A stretch of 42,686 bases of DNA from an uncultured Thermomicrobia bacterium (GCA_937968015.1 CALBSO010000144.1:1-42686); one strand, 5' to 3'. Counted from the first letter of the stretch, positions 14,964-23,279 are shown. The notes: generated from the letters alone by a model not told the origin. A program made the numbers and translations.

Positions 14964-16421
14964 TTAGGCGGAGATCGTGCAGCCAGTCGCGCCGTCCGGT
15001 TTGAACGCGTCCTTGCCGGGCGTCGTCCCGAGTATCTTCGAGTAGTCGCCCTCTTCACTGTTTTCCTTGAGTGGCTTCACCTGAGCGATGTAGATATCGT
15101 GGATCAGGGCGTGATCCTCCTTGCGGATGGTCGCGTTGCGCGCGAAGAAGTCATTGAACTGGTGGCCCTCGAGTTCCTTGACAACCGTATCCGGGTCATC
15201 CGTGCCCGCGCGCCGGATCGCGTCCATGTACTGCCACGCTGCCGAGTAGTTGCCCGCGTGCGCGAAGGTCGGACGGACGCCGATCACCTTCTTCGCCATG
15301 TCCGCCCAGGCGCGGGATTGATCATCCAGCGTCCAGAGCCAGGCGGTGGTGTAGGTGATGCCCTGGAAGGCGTCCGGCCCGAGCGCCTTGATGTCGCTAT
15401 CGAAGAGGAGGCCGATGGCGAGATTGATCTTCTGATCCCGGAGTTTGAACTCATTGTACTGCTTGACGAAGTTGACGACGTCCCCGCCTGCGTGCATCGA
15501 GCCGACAATGTCCGGCTTCGCCGACTGCACCTTCAAGAGATACGAGGAGAAATCTCCGGAACTCGGGAAGGGTGATGGGTCGGTCCCGACGACGGTTCCG
15601 CCGCTCTTCGTGATGGCATCGGTGAAGGACTTCACCATGTCCTGCCCGAAAGCGTAATCCGGGTAGACGAGATACCATTTCTTGCCGAGGGTCTTCGTCA
15701 CAAGCGGCGCGGTTCCGTTGGCGAGCATGAAAGTGTCATAGGCGTAATGGAACGTGTATTTGTTGCACTGCGCGCCGTTCAGCTCGGTCGTTGCGGAGCC
15801 GACATTGATATACATCTTCTTCTTCGCCTTCGCCACCGCCGCGACGGCCAGCCCGCATGAGGAGGTCGGTACATCGAGGATGACGTCCGCCTGGTTGCGG
15901 TCATAGAACTCGTTTGCCTTCTGGCCCGCGACATCCGGTTTGTTCTGGTGATCCGCTTCGATCACCTCGACGGTGCCGCCGAAGACATCCTTGCCATACT
16001 TCGCCATGAAGTCGTCCACGGCCTGCTTGACGAGCTTCGTCGTGTTCTTGCCGGAGATATCCGCATAGACGCCGGACTGGTCATTGAGCACGGCGAGAAC
16101 GAGTTTGCCGTCCGAGAGTTTCGCCGGGCCTTTGCTCGCCACGACGGATGCGGCAGCCGAACCGGCGGGCTTGGTCACGGCAGCGGTGGCGCCGGTTGGA
16201 GCGGCGGTCGCTGCCGCCGCGGTTGTGGGCGCGGTCGTCGCGGCTGCTCCGGCGGCTTTCGTCGCGGTCGCTGCGGGCGCGCTCGTGGATGTGGCGCTGC
16301 CACTGCCGCACGCGGCGAGAATGGCGGCCGCGGCACTCGCTGCGATACCTCCGAGGAAGGTGCGTCGGGTCAGTCCTTTCCGCCCGAGGTCTCGTTCATT
16401 CGTCGCGTGCAATCCATCCAT
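14964..16421 (-). CDS. ABC transporter substrate-binding lipoprotein (Peripla_BP_6, LivK-like)
   Basis: This 485-residue exported binding protein has a twin-arginine start (RKGLTRRTFLGG) and a lipobox ILAAC with Cys38, so it is probably a Tat-exported lipoprotein. A low-complexity Ala/Thr linker (about 39-95) leads to the type I binding fold: KLVLAVLNDQSGVYADISGK, VEVIEADHQNKPDVAGQKAN, DVPTSSCGLAVAAVAKAKKK, MYINVGSATTELNG and KWYLVYPDYAFGQDM. Such proteins bind amino acids, amides or aromatic acids. ATG 16421 is chosen from GAAGGAG 9 nt upstream; the frame is open to 16856 only by antisense chance. It lies inside the liv operon between livF and livH. Confidence 0.9.
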   Translation of the reverse strand: MDGLHATNERDLGRKGLTRRTFLGGIAASAAAAILAACGSGSATSTSAPAATATKAAGAAATTAPTTAAAATAAPTGATAAVTKPAGSAAASVVASKGPAKLSDGKLVLAVLNDQSGVYADISGKNTTKLVKQAVDDFMAKYGKDVFGGTVEVIEADHQNKPDVAGQKANEFYDRNQADVILDVPTSSCGLAVAAVAKAKKKMYINVGSATTELNGAQCNKYTFHYAYDTFMLANGTAPLVTKTLGKKWYLVYPDYAFGQDMVKSFTDAITKSGGTVVGTDPSPFPSSGDFSSYLLKVQSAKPDIVGSMHAGGDVVNFVKQYNEFKLRDQKINLAIGLLFDSDIKALGPDAFQGITYTTAWLWTLDDQSRAWADMAKKVIGVRPTFAHAGNYSAAWQYMDAIRRAGTDDPDTVVKELEGHQFNDFFARNATIRKEDHALIHDIYIAQVKPLKENSEEGDYSKILGTTPGKDAFKPDGATGCTISA

Positions 16422-16483
16422 TTCTCTCGCTCCTTCTTCATCGCAGACCAATCCGTTTCGTGCCTGCCCCGTGATACGTATGC

Positions 16484-17191
16484 TCACACGCCCATGTATT
16501 CGAGAATCTGATGTTCGCGCACCCGCACCTCCTCGTTGGTCAGCATATCGGCGATCTTGCCCTGCACGAGCAGGTAGTGGCGATCCGCCACGGCGGTGGC
16601 GAAGCGCAGATTCTGCTCGATCAGGAGGATGGTGACGCCGTGCTCCTTCGCTTCGTTGAGGAGCACGACCAATTGCTGCACGAGCACGGGCGCCAAACCC
16701 TCCGTCGGTTCGTCCAGCAGCAGCAACGTCGCGCCCATCCGCAGGACGCGGGCGATGGCGAGCATCTGCTGCTCCCCCCCGGAGAGCTTCGACCCGGGGT
16801 GGCGACGGCGCTCGCGCAGATTCGGGAACATCGCGTAGATCCGTTCGAGGCTCCACGGGTCCGGGCCGATCGCGGGGGGTAACAGGAGGTTCTCCTCCAC
16901 GGAGAGGGTGGCGTAGATGCCGCGGTCGTCGGGCACATAGCCCATGCCCCGGCGGGCACGCTGCGAGGCGGAGAGGCGGGAGAGATCGGCGCCGCCGAAG
17001 GTCATGCGGCCCCGCACCTGCTTGTGCAGCCCTATCAGGCTACGAAGCATCGTGCTCTTGCCCGCGCCGTTGCGCCCCACGAGCGTCACCGTTTCGCCCT
17101 TACGCATCTCGAGACTGATGTCGCTGAGCGCGCGCGCCTCGCCGTACCAGGCGGAAAGATTCTCCACGGAGAGCAGCGAGCCATCAGGCAT
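16484..17191 (-). CDS. livF: Branched-chain amino acid ABC transporter ATPase LivF
   Basis: This 235-residue ATPase has Walker A GRNGAGKST, signature LSGGEQQMLAIARVL, Walker B LLLLDEPTEGLAPVL and the LivF-specific end (ILLIEQNLRFATAVADRHYL, then VREHQILEYMGV). It provides energy for uptake together with LivG. Its start overlaps the livG end by 8 nt, so translation is coupled. The length is typical. Confidence 0.93.
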   Translation of the reverse strand: MPDGSLLSVENLSAWYGEARALSDISLEMRKGETVTLVGRNGAGKSTMLRSLIGLHKQVRGRMTFGGADLSRLSASQRARRGMGYVPDDRGIYATLSVEENLLLPPAIGPDPWSLERIYAMFPNLRERRRHPGSKLSGGEQQMLAIARVLRMGATLLLLDEPTEGLAPVLVQQLVVLLNEAKEHGVTILLIEQNLRFATAVADRHYLLVQGKIADMLTNEEVRVREHQILEYMGV

Positions 17192-17930
17192 GGGTCTGCC
17201 CCAAATAGGCGTCGATGACGCGCGGATCGTCGCGGACTTCGCCGTACGTCCCCTCGGCGAGCACGCCGCCGCGCTGGAGCACCGTGACGCGATCCGCCAG
17301 TTCGGAGACGACGCCCATGTTGTGCTCGACCAGCACGACCGTCCGCCCGGCGCGCACCTGGCGGATCAGCGCGATGATGCGACCAACATCGTCCAGGCTC
17401 ATCCCGGCGGTCGGTTCGTCGAGGAGGAGAAGGCGCGGTTCGAGCGCGAGGACGAGGGCCATCTCCAGCGCGCGTTTCTGCCCGTATGGGATGCTCACGA
17501 CGTGCCGCTCGGCGATCTCCGCGAGACCCACCTGCGCGAGGATTTCCAGCGCGCGCTCCCGGAAGCGCCCCAGCATCTTCTCGGATTGCCAGAAGCGATA
17601 GCCCAGATGCGTCTCCGCCTGCAGGGCGAGCACGACGTGTTCCAGCACCGTCAATTGATCAAAGAGGCTGGTGATCTGGAAGGAGCGGGCCATCTTGCGC
17701 CGCGCGATCTGCTCGGGTGGCAGTTTCGTCACGTCCTCGCCGTCGAAGACGATCCGCCCCGCCGTCGGCTTGATGAAGCCGGTGAGCATGTTGAAGAGGG
17801 TCGTCTTCCCCGCGCCGTTCGGCCCGACGAGCGCATGGATCGTACCTTCCTCGACGCTCAGGTCGACATTATGCACGGCGTGGAAGCCGCGAAACTCCTT
17901 CGTCAAGCCGTGAACCGCTAGTAATCCCAT
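17184..17930 (-). CDS. livG: Branched-chain amino acid ABC transporter ATPase LivG
   Basis: This 248-residue ATPase has Walker A GPNGAGKTT, the LivG-specific ARRKMARSFQITSLFDQLTV, a modified signature IPYGQKRALEMALVLA (family members commonly read LxYGxQR here), Walker B LLLLDEPTAGMS and VLVEHNMGVVSELADRVTVL. It is the first gene of the operon. A sigma70-like promoter lies upstream at 18022-18050. Confidence 0.93.
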   Translation of the reverse strand: MGLLAVHGLTKEFRGFHAVHNVDLSVEEGTIHALVGPNGAGKTTLFNMLTGFIKPTAGRIVFDGEDVTKLPPEQIARRKMARSFQITSLFDQLTVLEHVVLALQAETHLGYRFWQSEKMLGRFRERALEILAQVGLAEIAERHVVSIPYGQKRALEMALVLALEPRLLLLDEPTAGMSLDDVGRIIALIRQVRAGRTVVLVEHNMGVVSELADRVTVLQRGGVLAEGTYGEVRDDPRVIDAYLGQTHA

Positions 17931-18021
17931 CGGTGAGCCTTTCGCAGGGAAAGAGACAGGGAGTTGCTGATCTCGACCGACGCGTCACATCTCATTGGTT
18001 ATCTACATATGTCTCGCGGGG

Positions 18022-18050
18022 ACGATATGCGACGCCTTACCGGTTGTCAA
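18022..18050 (-). promoter_or_regulatory. Promoter of the liv operon
   Basis: On the minus strand TTGACA (18050-18045) and TATCGT (18027-18022) are separated by exactly 17 bp. Transcription would start near 18015, giving a leader of about 85 nt before livG. Confidence 0.6.
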
Positions 18051-18054
18051 CCGG
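18040..18054. promoter_or_regulatory. Palindromic operator candidate over the liv -35 box
   Basis: CCGGTTG-T-CAACCGG is a perfect 7+7 palindrome around one base. It covers the whole TTGACA of the liv promoter. A repressor bound here would block RNA polymerase. No regulator gene is adjacent. Confidence 0.5.
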
Positions 18055-18154
18055 CTGCTCCGCGTCCACATGCATGCCTGAACGACCCGCCTGATCGGAC
18101 CGCTGCGACGGACAAGCGTGGCTCAGAACATCCTCTCCCGGCAGGATGCAGTGT

Positions 18155-18239
18155 GATCGTTCTCCCGCCCTCTCAGAGCCCGCAGCGGTGCATCTATGAA
18201 GTGGTCGCCACTCGCATGAGAGCCCTTGGGAGAACGATC
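18155..18239. repeat. Nested inverted-repeat element
   Basis: Outer arms GATCGTTCTCCC (18155-18166) and GGGAGAACGATC (18228-18239) are a perfect 12-bp inverted repeat. Inside are CTCTCA (18170-18175) with TGAGAG (18217-18222), and GTGG-TCG-CCAC (18201-18211). It could fold into one long hairpin of about 85 nt with a side stem. It may be a structured RNA or a small inverted-repeat element. Confidence 0.5.
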
Positions 18240-18443
18240 CGGGTGATGAGCGCCGAGCGGGTACTTCGATGAAAGAGCGCGGATGATGCGCCGGCCGCGC
18301 ACCCTCGCGCTACGGGCATCGGGTCGGGCGGTGTTATCCTTCCATGCCATCGGCGGCCGGCCACGCGGCGGGCCGCCCCGGGAAGCGGGCCACTTGGCAC
18401 ATCGCATCGCCGCCCGCACGTCGCCATAGCCACGGGGGCACAT

Positions 18444-19688
18444 ATGCCCAACGATGAAGGCGCGACACCGACCGGTGAGGATGAGCGGGCGGTCGCTGCA
18501 GGCATGCGCACCGTCTGGGTCCTCGCGCTCGGCTCCTTCGCGACGGGCAGCGGCCTGCTCGTTGTCGCCGGCATCGTCCCCCAGATCGCGGCGAACCTGC
18601 GCGTCTCCACCGCCGCCGGGGGGCAGGTCATTACCGTCTTCTCCCTCGCCTTCGCCCTTCTCGCCCCGACCCTCGCCGCCTGCACCGGGCGCATTCCACG
18701 CCGCCCGCTCCTCATCGCCGCCCTCGCCCTCTTCGTGCTCGCCAATCTGCTGAGCGCGCTCGCCCCGACCTATCCGTCCCTCCTCGCCACGCGCGTCCTC
18801 GCCGCCGCCGGGATGGCCCTCTACACGCCGAACGCCGCCGCCGTCGCAGCGAACCTGGTGCCCCCGCGCTATCGCGGCCGCGCGCTCGCGATCGTCCTCG
18901 GCGGCATGAGCCTCGCGACGATCTTCGGGGTACCCCTCGGCACTGCAGTCGGGTCCTGGCTGGGCTGGCGTGCCACCTTCGCGACCGTCGCGGCGATCGG
19001 GGCATGCGCGCTCGCCGGGCTCGCCCTTGCCTTGCCCGCCGTGCATGCGCTCCCGCCGGCCTCCCTCGCCGAGCGGCTCGCGCTGATGTGCCGACCGGCG
19101 GTGCTCGGCAACCTCGCGGTGACGATGCTCACCACCGGCGGCATCATCGGCCTGTACACCTACCTCGCGACGGTGCTCGCGCACACGGCCGACGTGCGCG
19201 GCGCGCTCCTGGCGGTCGTCCTGCTGGTCTATGGCCTGGGTGGTGGCCTGGGCACGGCGATCAGCGGGCGCGCCACTGACCGCTTCGGCGCGCGGCGCGT
19301 GCTCATGGTCGCCCTGGGCGTCGTCGTGATCACTGAGGCGTTGGTGCCGGTGGCGACCACCGCAGTGGCGGCGAGCCTGCTCCTCTTCGTCTGGGGTGCC
19401 GCAGGCTGGGGTTTTTCGATCCCCCAGCAATACCGGCTGCTGGCGCTGGCACCCGCACAACCGAGCATCGCCGTCTCCCTGCACTCGTCGGCGAGCTACC
19501 TGGGGCAGGCGATCGGCGCGGCGCTCGCGGGAGCGGCACTCGGTCGGCTCACGACGTCGCCGGAGCGGCTCGCCTCGTTCGGCGCGGCCAGTGTGGCCCT
19601 GGGTCTCATCGTCGTGCTGGCCACGCGCGTCCGGCGAGAACGCAGTGCGCGGAGCGAAGACCACCTGGGCCTCCCCGAGCCGCTATAG
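18444..19688 (+). CDS. MFS transporter (AraJ/drug efflux type)
   Basis: This 414-residue protein has twelve likely membrane segments. MFS marker loops are GRIPRRPLLIAALALFVLAN (between helices 2 and 3), RVLAAAGMALYTPNAAAVAA, and SGRATDRFGARRVLMVALGV (the repeat in the second half). Together with GVPLGTAVGSWLGWRATFAT this points to the DHA1/AraJ-like efflux group. It exports an unknown compound using the proton gradient. Start is ATG 18444. Its GC content is very high. It lies next to the integrase half at 19723. Confidence 0.87.
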   Translation: MPNDEGATPTGEDERAVAAGMRTVWVLALGSFATGSGLLVVAGIVPQIAANLRVSTAAGGQVITVFSLAFALLAPTLAACTGRIPRRPLLIAALALFVLANLLSALAPTYPSLLATRVLAAAGMALYTPNAAAVAANLVPPRYRGRALAIVLGGMSLATIFGVPLGTAVGSWLGWRATFATVAAIGACALAGLALALPAVHALPPASLAERLALMCRPAVLGNLAVTMLTTGGIIGLYTYLATVLAHTADVRGALLAVVLLVYGLGGGLGTAISGRATDRFGARRVLMVALGVVVITEALVPVATTAVAASLLLFVWGAAGWGFSIPQQYRLLALAPAQPSIAVSLHSSASYLGQAIGAALAGAALGRLTTSPERLASFGAASVALGLIVVLATRVRRERSARSEDHLGLPEPL

Positions 19689-19722
19689 TCATCTCTTCTA
19701 TTTCCTTGCATAAATAATTTTC

Positions 19723-20034
19723 TTAGAACATGCCACTCTGTGGCATACCCTTTCGTGCATCGCCACGGAACACGGGCCCGCGCGTGCCCCAGCCTTTGCT
19801 CTCCGCCCGGAGGAGCCGCACGCTCCGGGGTGCGTCGATCAATGGCACCACCCGCTCCCGGTCGCCTTTGCCGAGAATGCGGAGGTAGCCGCCAACCACG
19901 TCATTGAGGGAGACATCGGCAACGCGCAGGCCCAGCGCCTCGCCGACCCGCAGGCCAGTCTCATACAGGAGCGTGAACAGCAAGCGATTCCGCTGCTCCT
20001 TTGCCGGGATGGCGCGGAGCAACGCCTCAGCTTT
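19723..20034 (-). pseudogene. N-terminal half of a tyrosine recombinase catalytic domain
   Basis: On the minus strand the frame reads EALLRAIPAKEQRNRLLFTL, LYETGLRVGEALGLRVADVS, YLRILGKGDRERVVPLID and ends with RGPVFRGDARKGMPQSGMF. This is the first part of a XerC/D-like catalytic domain with catalytic Arg I (TGLRVGE) and the beta-hairpin lysine (GKGDRER). The N-terminal SAM-like domain is missing: a stop codon lies just upstream at about 20035 and the next gene ends at 20046. The HxxR/tyrosine half is also missing. That half is found at 12447-12654 on the opposite strand. Confidence 0.78.
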
Positions 20035-20045
20035 TTAGCGCTCCC

Positions 20046-20516
20046 CTAACGCGCTGGCTCAACGAAGAGCGCGCCCAGCAACTTCTGCGCGAATTCGATC
20101 TCTTCCCGCCCCGCGACGCTGTTCGGCCTACTGACCGGCAGCACAAGTTCAATCGGGGTCTCATCATGGATGACAAAACGGAACTGCACCATGTCGAAGC
20201 CGGCCACTTCGGTCATCCGTGACGTTGTACCCTCGATTTCGCCGCCGAGGAAGGTGATTGTGGCGAGCGGGAATGACCGATACCGCATGCTGTCAGCGGC
20301 AAAGTGGAGCCGGACGACGCGCTGGCAATTCGTCAATAGCCAGAGTGTCACCGCTTCGTGATCGCCCAGCGTGATGTAGACGGTTACATCTTCGTCCGGG
20401 GCGAGTACCGCCTTGCGGATCGCCTTTGTCTCGATGATCGTCGTTGGATCGTCAGGCCGCAATGTCCGCGCGATCTCTTCAAGGGCCATATCCCAGCGCC
20501 AATTCGATGAACTCAC
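20046..20516 (-). CDS. Hypothetical soluble protein
   Basis: This 156-residue protein has no family that I recognise. It is acidic and beta-rich: a helical start (ALEEIARTLRPDDPT), then strands VTVYITLGDHEAVTLWLL, QRVVRLHFAADSM, PLATITFLGGEIEG, MVQFRFVIHDETPIELVLPV and a final helix EEIEFAQKLLGALFV. Seven strands and a C-terminal helix would fit a PH-like fold, but this is only a guess. GTG 20516 has GGAGG 6 nt upstream; an ATG at 20522 and another at 20543 are in frame with poorer spacing. It lies downstream of the divergent-strand DUF72 gene, on the same strand, about 80 bp away. Confidence 0.6.
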   Translation of the reverse strand: MSSSNWRWDMALEEIARTLRPDDPTTIIETKAIRKAVLAPDEDVTVYITLGDHEAVTLWLLTNCQRVVRLHFAADSMRYRSFPLATITFLGGEIEGTTSRMTEVAGFDMVQFRFVIHDETPIELVLPVSRPNSVAGREEIEFAQKLLGALFVEPAR

Positions 20517-20599
20517 CACCATCCTCCTGCTTTCCGACCTCATATCGTGGCGCGTGATCCGCGTTCGTACGCGTGAGTGTACCGTGTCCTTGGGAGACG

Positions 20600-21463
20600 T
20601 TACAAAAGGCGAGGCTGAATTGCCGCAACCTCCGGCGCCTCATGTCGTTGGCCGAGCAGGTCGCGCATCTCGAGGCCGTTGACGACGGCGTGATTCCCGG
20701 CGTTGTTGTTGAAGAGCAGATGGACTGTCTGTACGTCGGACGCGACTTCTTGCACATTCGGCAACCAGCCGCGCAGTTCATCCATCGTGTACCGGTAGTT
20801 GAACCGCTCCTGGCTGCCCTTAAGCCCCGGCTTATTCCATGTCTCCTGATTGCGCCCGTGGAAACGAATGATTGCCAGCGCGGGATTCGTCACTTCGACG
20901 AGTGGCGGCACGCTATTCGATTCGCCCTGCGGTTCGTCCACGATTGTATAGACCATGTGCAACGCTCGCAGTGTCTCATACGTCCGGTCCCGTTCCTGGG
21001 ATGCGAGCCAGGAGCGATGGCGAAATTCGACGGCGAGCAGGTCGTCGGGGAACCTCTCGCGCACTTGCGAGAGATACGCACGGTTGCGATCGGTCGCGAC
21101 GAACCACGGCGGGAATTGAAAGTGGAGCGCGCGCAGTTTGCCCGCTTCGCGCAGCGGTTCGACCGCGCCGCTGAACCGTTCGACAATCTCGCGTGTCGGT
21201 AGCACGGCCTGACCTTGCACATCCCGCTCGTGAAGCGTGAGCGCTTTGTACGCCTTGACGTTGAAAACGAAATCGTTCGGCGTTGCGTCCGCCCATTTCG
21301 CGAAGTTGCGCTCGCTCTGGAGGGCATAGAACGTGCTATCCACCTCGACGATCGGGAAGAACCGCGCGTAATAGGCGAGGCGGTCGGCGGGCTTGACGCC
21401 CGACGGATAGAAGCCGAGATGATCCGACCAGTTACATGTGCCGACGAGCATTCTGTCTGTCAT
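20600..21463 (-). CDS. DUF72 family protein (YecE-like)
   Basis: This 287-residue protein has the DUF72 TIM-barrel pattern: MLVGTCNWSDHLGFYPSG, YARFFPIVEVDSTFYALQSE, WADATPNDFVFNVKAYKALT, ALHFQFPPWFVATDRN, DLLAVEFRHRSWL, and the end YRYTMDELRGWLP with VHLLFNNNAGNHAVVNGLEM. The family is widespread and of unknown biochemical function. ATG 21463 starts it directly before the conserved VGTCNW; the frame is open a further 213 codons upstream, but that is shadow sequence opposite proS. The upstream AAGGGATAGGA is a weak ribosome site. Confidence 0.87.
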   Translation of the reverse strand: MTDRMLVGTCNWSDHLGFYPSGVKPADRLAYYARFFPIVEVDSTFYALQSERNFAKWADATPNDFVFNVKAYKALTLHERDVQGQAVLPTREIVERFSGAVEPLREAGKLRALHFQFPPWFVATDRNRAYLSQVRERFPDDLLAVEFRHRSWLASQERDRTYETLRALHMVYTIVDEPQGESNSVPPLVEVTNPALAIIRFHGRNQETWNKPGLKGSQERFNYRYTMDELRGWLPNVQEVASDVQTVHLLFNNNAGNHAVVNGLEMRDLLGQRHEAPEVAAIQPRLL

Positions 21464-21790
21464 GTTCCTATCCCTTGACGCGTATGCGATACTTTCCGTG
21501 TTGGGCATTGCATGTCCCGAAGGATCGCACAATGAGATTGGCGCGCGCCCACAACCGATCATACCGCACGATGCCTGCCGCGTCCGCCCCGTTCGGATCG
21601 CGTGACGGGTCGGGCGATGGTGGCCTCCCCGCACCGTCCCGGCAGGGGCGGCTGCTTCCGGTGCGCTGAATTTCCGCAAACCCTCGCTGACCCCTGCCTG
21701 TTCAAAGTGCCAAGTGCTGAGTACGGAGTACTGAGTGCGTAGGCGGTTGTGTGCTGCCCGCGCCCTACCCCAACGGAAAGGGATATCACC
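21464..21790. other. Divergent region between DUF72 and proS genes
   Basis: No gene is seen in these 327 bp. A stem GCACCG...CGGTGC spans about 21630-21665. A short direct repeat GAGTAC-G-GAGTAC-T-GAGT lies at 21719-21736. No T-box consensus is visible ahead of proS, and no clear promoter could be set. Confidence 0.4.
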
Positions 21791-23242
21791 ATGGCATCGA
21801 ATTTCATTGACGAACCCGTGGATGTAGATGATGACCAGTTCGATCAGTGGTATGTGGACGTCATCAAACGCTCCGGGATGATGGACAACTCGCCCGTCGC
21901 GGGCTGCCGCGTCTTTAAGCCCTACGGGTATGGGTTGTGGGAAAACATGCAGCGCAGACTCGACGACCGGTTCAAAGAAACGGGCGTCGAGAATGCGTAC
22001 TTTCCTCTGTTCATCCCCGAATCCATGCTTGCGAAGGAGGCGGAGCACATCGAGGGGTTCGCGCCGGAAGTCGCGTGGGTGACGATGGGCGGGAACCGGC
22101 AACTGGAGGAACGGCTCGCCATACGTCCATCGTCAGAATCCATCATTTGCCCCATCTTCGCTGAGTGGGTGCAGAGCTACCGCGATCTGCCTATCCTCAT
22201 CAACCAGTGGTGCTCCGTCGTGCGTTGGGAGGAGCGACCCCGGTCGTTCCTGCGCACGCGCGAATTCCTCTGGCAGGAGGGGCACACCGCGCACGCGACC
22301 GCCGACGAAGCGGAAGAACGCGCCTTGCAGATGATTGATGTCTACAACGACTTCTACATCAACGAACTCGCCATTCCCTCGGTGATGGGGCGCAAGAGTG
22401 ATTCCGAGCGGTTCGCGGGTGCGCTCAGGACGTACACGCTTGAGGCGATGATGCGCGGCAAAAAGTGGGCGCTCCAGTCCTGCACGTCGCACAATCTCGG
22501 CGATCACTTCGGCAAGTCGTTCAATATTCAGTTCCTCGCCCCCTCCGGCGAGCGGGAATTCGCGTGGAACACCTCATGGGGCCTCAGTTGGCGGGCAATC
22601 GGCGCGATCATTATGATCCATGGCGATCAGAGCGGCTTGCAGATGCCCCCCCGTGTCGCGCCCGTGCAGGCGGTCGTCGTGCCGATCTGGCGGACGGACG
22701 AGGCGAAGACGCAGGTCTTCGAGGCGTCCGGTCAGATCGAGCGCGCACTGAAGGCGGCGGGCGTGCGCGTCAAAGTGGATCGTGACGCCGAACATACGCC
22801 CGGCTGGAAGTTCAATGAGTGGGAACTGAAAGGTGTGCCGGTGCGGATCGAGGTCGGCCCTCGCGATGTTGCGGCGGGGCAAGCCGTTCTCGCCCGCCGG
22901 GATAACCGGACGAAAGAAGCCGTGCCGCTCGACGGCTTGGCCGGGCGCGTGCAGGCGTTGCTCGATGACATTCACACGGCGCTCTTCGAGCGCGCCCTCG
23001 ACTTTCAGAGGGAAAACAGCGCGATCGTTCGCACCTACGACGCACTGAAGGAGCGTATCGCCGCAAACGCGGGCTTCTCATATATCTTCTGGGACGGCGA
23101 TCCCGCGACCGAGGAGAAGATCAAGCAGGAGACGAAAGCGACGATTCGCTGCATTCCCCTGCATGAGAACGAAGAGGAAGGCCCCGATCTTTTTACCGGC
23201 AAGCCGGTACGCGGGAGAGTTCTCATTGATCGCGCGTATTGA
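21791..23242 (+). CDS. proS: Prolyl-tRNA synthetase, type 3 (archaeal/eukaryote-like)
   Basis: This 483-residue class II synthetase charges tRNA-Pro. It shows the type 3 signatures: VIKRSGMMDNSPVAGCRVFK, GYGLWENMQRRLDDRF (motif 1 region), NQWCSVVRWE, RSFLRTREFLWQEGHTAH (motif 2), and WGLSWRAIGAIIMIHGDQ followed by GLQMPPRVAP (motif 3). The anticodon-binding domain and the zinc-type C-terminal domain end in the typical RAY. The bacterial editing insertion (INS) is absent. ATG 21791 is chosen; upstream open frame to 21749 lacks a site. A hairpin at 23257-23279 ends the gene. This type occurs in several bacterial phyla including Chloroflexota. Confidence 0.95.
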   Translation: MASNFIDEPVDVDDDQFDQWYVDVIKRSGMMDNSPVAGCRVFKPYGYGLWENMQRRLDDRFKETGVENAYFPLFIPESMLAKEAEHIEGFAPEVAWVTMGGNRQLEERLAIRPSSESIICPIFAEWVQSYRDLPILINQWCSVVRWEERPRSFLRTREFLWQEGHTAHATADEAEERALQMIDVYNDFYINELAIPSVMGRKSDSERFAGALRTYTLEAMMRGKKWALQSCTSHNLGDHFGKSFNIQFLAPSGEREFAWNTSWGLSWRAIGAIIMIHGDQSGLQMPPRVAPVQAVVVPIWRTDEAKTQVFEASGQIERALKAAGVRVKVDRDAEHTPGWKFNEWELKGVPVRIEVGPRDVAAGQAVLARRDNRTKEAVPLDGLAGRVQALLDDIHTALFERALDFQRENSAIVRTYDALKERIAANAGFSYIFWDGDPATEEKIKQETKATIRCIPLHENEEEGPDLFTGKPVRGRVLIDRAY

Positions 23243-23256
23243 ACTCGTCGTTTCCG

Positions 23257-23279
23257 GGGGCAGGCTCGCGACCTGCCCC
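23257..23279. terminator. Convergent terminator hairpin
   Basis: GGGGCAGG (23257-23264) and CCTGCCCC (23272-23279) form a perfect 8-bp stem with a 7-nt loop between the ends of proS (+) and the isomerase gene (-). There is no strong T-run on either side. Confidence 0.55.

Larger units (their letters stand above)
17931..18443. other. Divergent regulatory region between the liv operon and an MFS gene
   Basis: No gene is seen in these 513 bp. The left part has the liv promoter with a palindrome over its -35 box. The right part has a nested inverted-repeat element at 18155-18239. The frames that cross here are antisense shadows of the MFS gene. No clear promoter for the MFS gene could be assigned. 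Confidence 0.5.

Noticed and set aside
14085..15575. Plus-strand open frame of 496 codons
   Set aside because: It lies opposite livH and livK, which have clear families. The translation is charged low-complexity sequence without family pattern.
18123..19664. Minus-strand open frame of 513 codons
   Set aside because: It runs antisense to the MFS gene. Its translation is rich in Arg, Gly, Glu and His without any domain, as expected opposite a GC-rich gene.
19730..19746. Hairpin ATGCCAC-TCT-GTGGCAT as terminator of the MFS gene
   Set aside because: It has no T-run on either strand and falls within the coding part of the integrase fragment, where MPQSG is encoded.
21640..21790. T-box riboswitch in front of proS
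   Set aside because: A stem is present, but no T-box consensus and no terminator/antiterminator pair could be seen.
21464..22102. 213-codon upstream extension of the DUF72 frame
   Set aside because: It is opposite the start of proS and the divergent intergenic region, and family members start at the MLVGTCNW segment.
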